From Microcella daejeonensis (GTDB lineage: Bacteria > Actinomycetota > Actinomycetes > Actinomycetales > Microbacteriaceae): a stretch of DNA of 64,000 bases. Position numbers and translations under genes: made by a program. Below are positions 62,200 to 64,000 of the stretch, piece after piece. A model generated the notes under the pieces. That model was given only the letters and a program-made list of their open reading frames with translations, was not told the DNA's origin and ran no database searches. Numbering within the stretch: position 1 is the first letter of the stretch; each line of letters opens with the position of its first letter. The stretch is from the NCBI RefSeq assembly GCF_026625045.1, contig NZ_CP113089.1:62001-126000 (forward strand). The letters run 5' to 3'.

Positions 62200-63402
62200 T
62201 CAGCCGCGCGGCGCGTTCGCCCGCAGAGCGTGCCGCGCCGCGGAGACCCGCTCGAGCAGCTGCGCCTCGTCCGCACGCGCGCCGATGCGATCACGACCGA
62301 CGACGATGCGCTGGCGCGCGTGCGCGAGCCGCGTCGCGTCGCGGATGAACGCGGCCATGAGCCGGGACGCTCCCGAGCGGGCGGCCCACGCGGTGGCCGC
62401 GCGGCGCCCGGCGGGGGTGGCGAGCATCCCCACCTCGTCGGCGTGCAGCCAGCCCGCCTGCGCGTACTCCGACAACCGTGCCTGGGTCAGCCGCATCTCC
62501 TGCCGCCGCAGCATCGTGACGAGGGCGATGCCGACGAGGAACAGTGGCACTTGCACGAGCAGGTAGTAGCCGTAGAAGTCGCCGACGAAGAAGAGCGCGC
62601 CGTTCCAGAACGCGTGCAGCAGCACGGCGGGCACGAGACCGAGCAGGAAGGCCCCGAGGGCCAGGCGCGATCCGCGCTGCGCCGCCGCCCCCAGCGCGGC
62701 GCCGATGAGAGCCGTGAACATGACGTGGGCGAACGGCGACATGATGCCGCGGATGATGAAGATCTCGATCGTGCCGGTGGTGAGGAGACCGCCCTCGGTG
62801 AGCTGCACCCCGAAGTAGAGGATGTTCTCGGTGAACGCGAATCCGCCGGCCACCCAGGCCGCGTAGACGATGCCGTCGACGGGACCGTCGAAGTGCCGGC
62901 GCGCGCCCCAGAGGATGAGGAGGACGCCGATGCCCTTCGCGAGCTCCTCGACGATCGGCGCCTGGATGGCGGCCCCGAAGAACTCGGATGCGCCGTTCGG
63001 GCCGCCCGCCGTCGCGACGATGCCCTGGATCTGCACGTCGACGAGCAGGGCGATGAGCACGCTCGCCCCGGCGCCCCACAGGAAGGCGAAGACGAGGGCG
63101 CCGCGCGGCTCGGGCTCCCAGCGGTCGATCCAGCGCACGCCGAGGAACACGATCGTGAGCGGCACGAGCGCCATGATGCCGGCGATGATGACGCCATAGG
63201 CCCCCAGCCCGGAGACGAGGTAGGCCAGCACCGCCAGGGTCAGCAGCGAGACGAGGATGAGCCCGATGACGGCGAGCAGAGTGGCCCCCGCGCCGCGCGC
63301 CCGCCGGCCGGTGAGCGCCGGGGGCTGCGCGGGGCTCGCCGTCTCCGCGCGCACGGGCTCCGGCGCGAGGGCGAGCGGGTTCGGGGCGTGCGGCTCGGTC
63401 AT
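62200..63402 (-). CDS. PrsW-family intramembrane metalloprotease
   Basis: The 400-residue protein has about eight membrane segments at residues ~35-310 and the PrsW motifs: VEELAKGIG (EExxK-type), [29 protein letters not shown] and [10 protein letters not shown]. Bacillus PrsW cleaves the anti-sigma factor RsiW. It may therefore act on the RskA-like anti-sigma in this window, but that is only an inference from family. The ~80-residue C-terminus is polar. The ATG at 63402 is preferred to a GTG at 63411. Confidence 0.9.
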   Translation of the reverse strand: MTEPHAPNPLALAPEPVRAETASPAQPPALTGRRARGAGATLLAVIGLILVSLLTLAVLAYLVSGLGAYGVIIAGIMALVPLTIVFLGVRWIDRWEPEPRGALVFAFLWGAGASVLIALLVDVQIQGIVATAGGPNGASEFFGAAIQAPIVEELAKGIGVLLILWGARRHFDGPVDGIVYAAWVAGGFAFTENILYFGVQLTEGGLLTTGTIEIFIIRGIMSPFAHVMFTALIGAALGAAAQRGSRLALGAFLLGLVPAVLLHAFWNGALFFVGDFYGYYLLVQVPLFLVGIALVTMLRRQEMRLTQARLSEYAQAGWLHADEVGMLATPAGRRAATAWAARSGASRLMAAFIRDATRLAHARQRIVVGRDRIGARADEAQLLERVSAARHALRANAPRG

Positions 63403-63479
63403 GCTGTGCACTCTACTGGCGGCGCCGCAGTGTCCGATTCCCGCTGGTGGAGCCGGGCATCCCGTGTCAGGGTGGCGTC

Positions 63480-64000
63480 ATGCCCGCCCTCGATCACGAC
63501 CTCTGCTACCGCGCGCTCGCCTCCCGGGACGCGCGGTTCGACGGGCAGTTCATCGCGGGCGTTCGCACGACCGGCATCTACTGCCGACCCTCGTGCCCCG
63601 CCATGACGCCGAAGCCGGGCAACGTCGACTTCTACCGCACGGCCGCCGCCGCGCACGAGGCCGGCCTGCGGGCGTGCAAGCGATGCCAGCCCGACGCCGT
63701 GCCGGGCAACCCCGACTGGAACCGCCGAGACGATCTCGCGGGGCGCGCCATGCGGCTCATCCTCGATGGCGCGATCGAGAGGGAGGGCGTCCCCGGGCTC
63801 GCCGCGCGGCTCGGCTACTCCAGCCGGCAGCTCACGCGCGTGCTCGCCGCCGAGCTCGGCGCCGGTCCGCTGGCCCTTGCCCGCGCGCACCGGGCCGAGA
63901 GCGCGCGGGCGCTGCTGGCGGGCACCGATCTGCCGGTCGCTCAGGTCGCGTTCGCGGCGGGGTTCGCGAGCATCCGCCAGTGCAACGACACGGTGCGCGA
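63480..64000 (+). CDS. Ada/AlkA-type alkylation repair protein (3' end outside window)
   Basis: The visible 173 residues begin with the Ada N-terminal zinc domain. Its four zinc cysteines, Cys35, Cys39, Cys66 and Cys69, sit at exactly the spacing of E. coli Ada (38, 42, 69, 72), Cys35 being the phosphotriester methyl acceptor. An AraC-type helix-turn-helix follows ([40 protein letters not shown]), then the opening of the second helix pair. The rest, likely an AlkA glycosylase domain or Ogt-type domain, is beyond the window. It is divergent from the PrsW-like gene. Confidence 0.9.
   Translation, partial: MPALDHDLCYRALASRDARFDGQFIAGVRTTGIYCRPSCPAMTPKPGNVDFYRTAAAAHEAGLRACKRCQPDAVPGNPDWNRRDDLAGRAMRLILDGAIEREGVPGLAARLGYSSRQLTRVLAAELGAGPLALARAHRAESARALLAGTDLPVAQVAFAAGFASIRQCNDTVR

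Overview
The window is very GC-rich with dense, short-spaced genes on both strands. Gene order and protein families point to an actinobacterium of the Microbacteriaceae, possibly close to the rhodopsin-bearing aquatic genera such as Microcella; the genus is inference. Indicators are actinobacterial families (DUF3046, ClgR, PriA-type HisA, a MarP-like protease, a SigK/RskA-like pair), the N4-spaced actinobacterial SOS box, and the ftsK-pgsA-cinA-clgR-recA-recX-miaB-miaA-dapF-hflX-lexA order. I see no rRNA, tRNA, CRISPR array, insertion sequence or prophage.

Region by region. 1-2.4 kb (minus): a TrmH-family RNA methyltransferase cut by the window edge, then infC-rpmI-rplT, whose IF3 appears to start at an AUC codon. 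2.5-6.8 kb: a DUF1844 gene, then hisC-hisB-hisH-hisA-sseB. 6.9-8.3 kb: a LysM protein divergent from lexA with two SOS-box-like sites between them. 8.5-21.2 kb: hflX, a methyltransferase, dapF, miaA, miaB, recX, recA, DUF3046, clgR, cinA, pgsA and ftsK. 21.3-24.9 kb: two related lipoproteins separated by a near-identical 232-bp duplicate of the 3' end of the RNase J gene, followed by the intact gene. 25-30.6 kb: dapA, thyX, a thioredoxin/DUF4395/OsmC group, an epimerase and dapB.

30.7-44.6 kb is mostly accessory: a persulfide-response operon (CoA-disulfide reductase/rhodanese fusion, rhodanese and CstR-like repressor, with a CsoR-type palindrome at its promoter), an MpaB-like protein, a TetR regulator with its own palindrome, an aldo/keto reductase, a light-driven proton-pump rhodopsin, a PEBP-like protein, a DctA-type carboxylate carrier divergent from a CitA/CitB-like two-component system, and an ABC exporter. 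44.7-54 kb: pnp and rpsO, separated by about 7 kb carrying three tandem four-cysteine lipoproteins, a MacB-like ABC exporter with a TetR regulator, and a second TetR gene. 54.2-64 kb: a MarP-like protease, small redox and membrane proteins, a DUF4397 protein-sortase-ECF sigma-anti-sigma group, a zinc-ribbon membrane protein, a PrsW-like protease and the start of an Ada/AlkA-type DNA repair gene.

The conserved backbone serves translation (infC, L35, L20, S15), RNA turnover (RNase J, PNPase), SOS repair (lexA, recA, recX), histidine and diaminopimelate synthesis, and division (ftsK). The accessory genes between serve thiol and persulfide stress, light energy capture, carboxylate uptake and the cell envelope. 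The points most worth a second look are the RNase J 3'-end duplication around a foreign-looking lipoprotein, the CstR-like operon with its operator, the paired palindromes before the second ABC operon, and the lipoprotein triplet.
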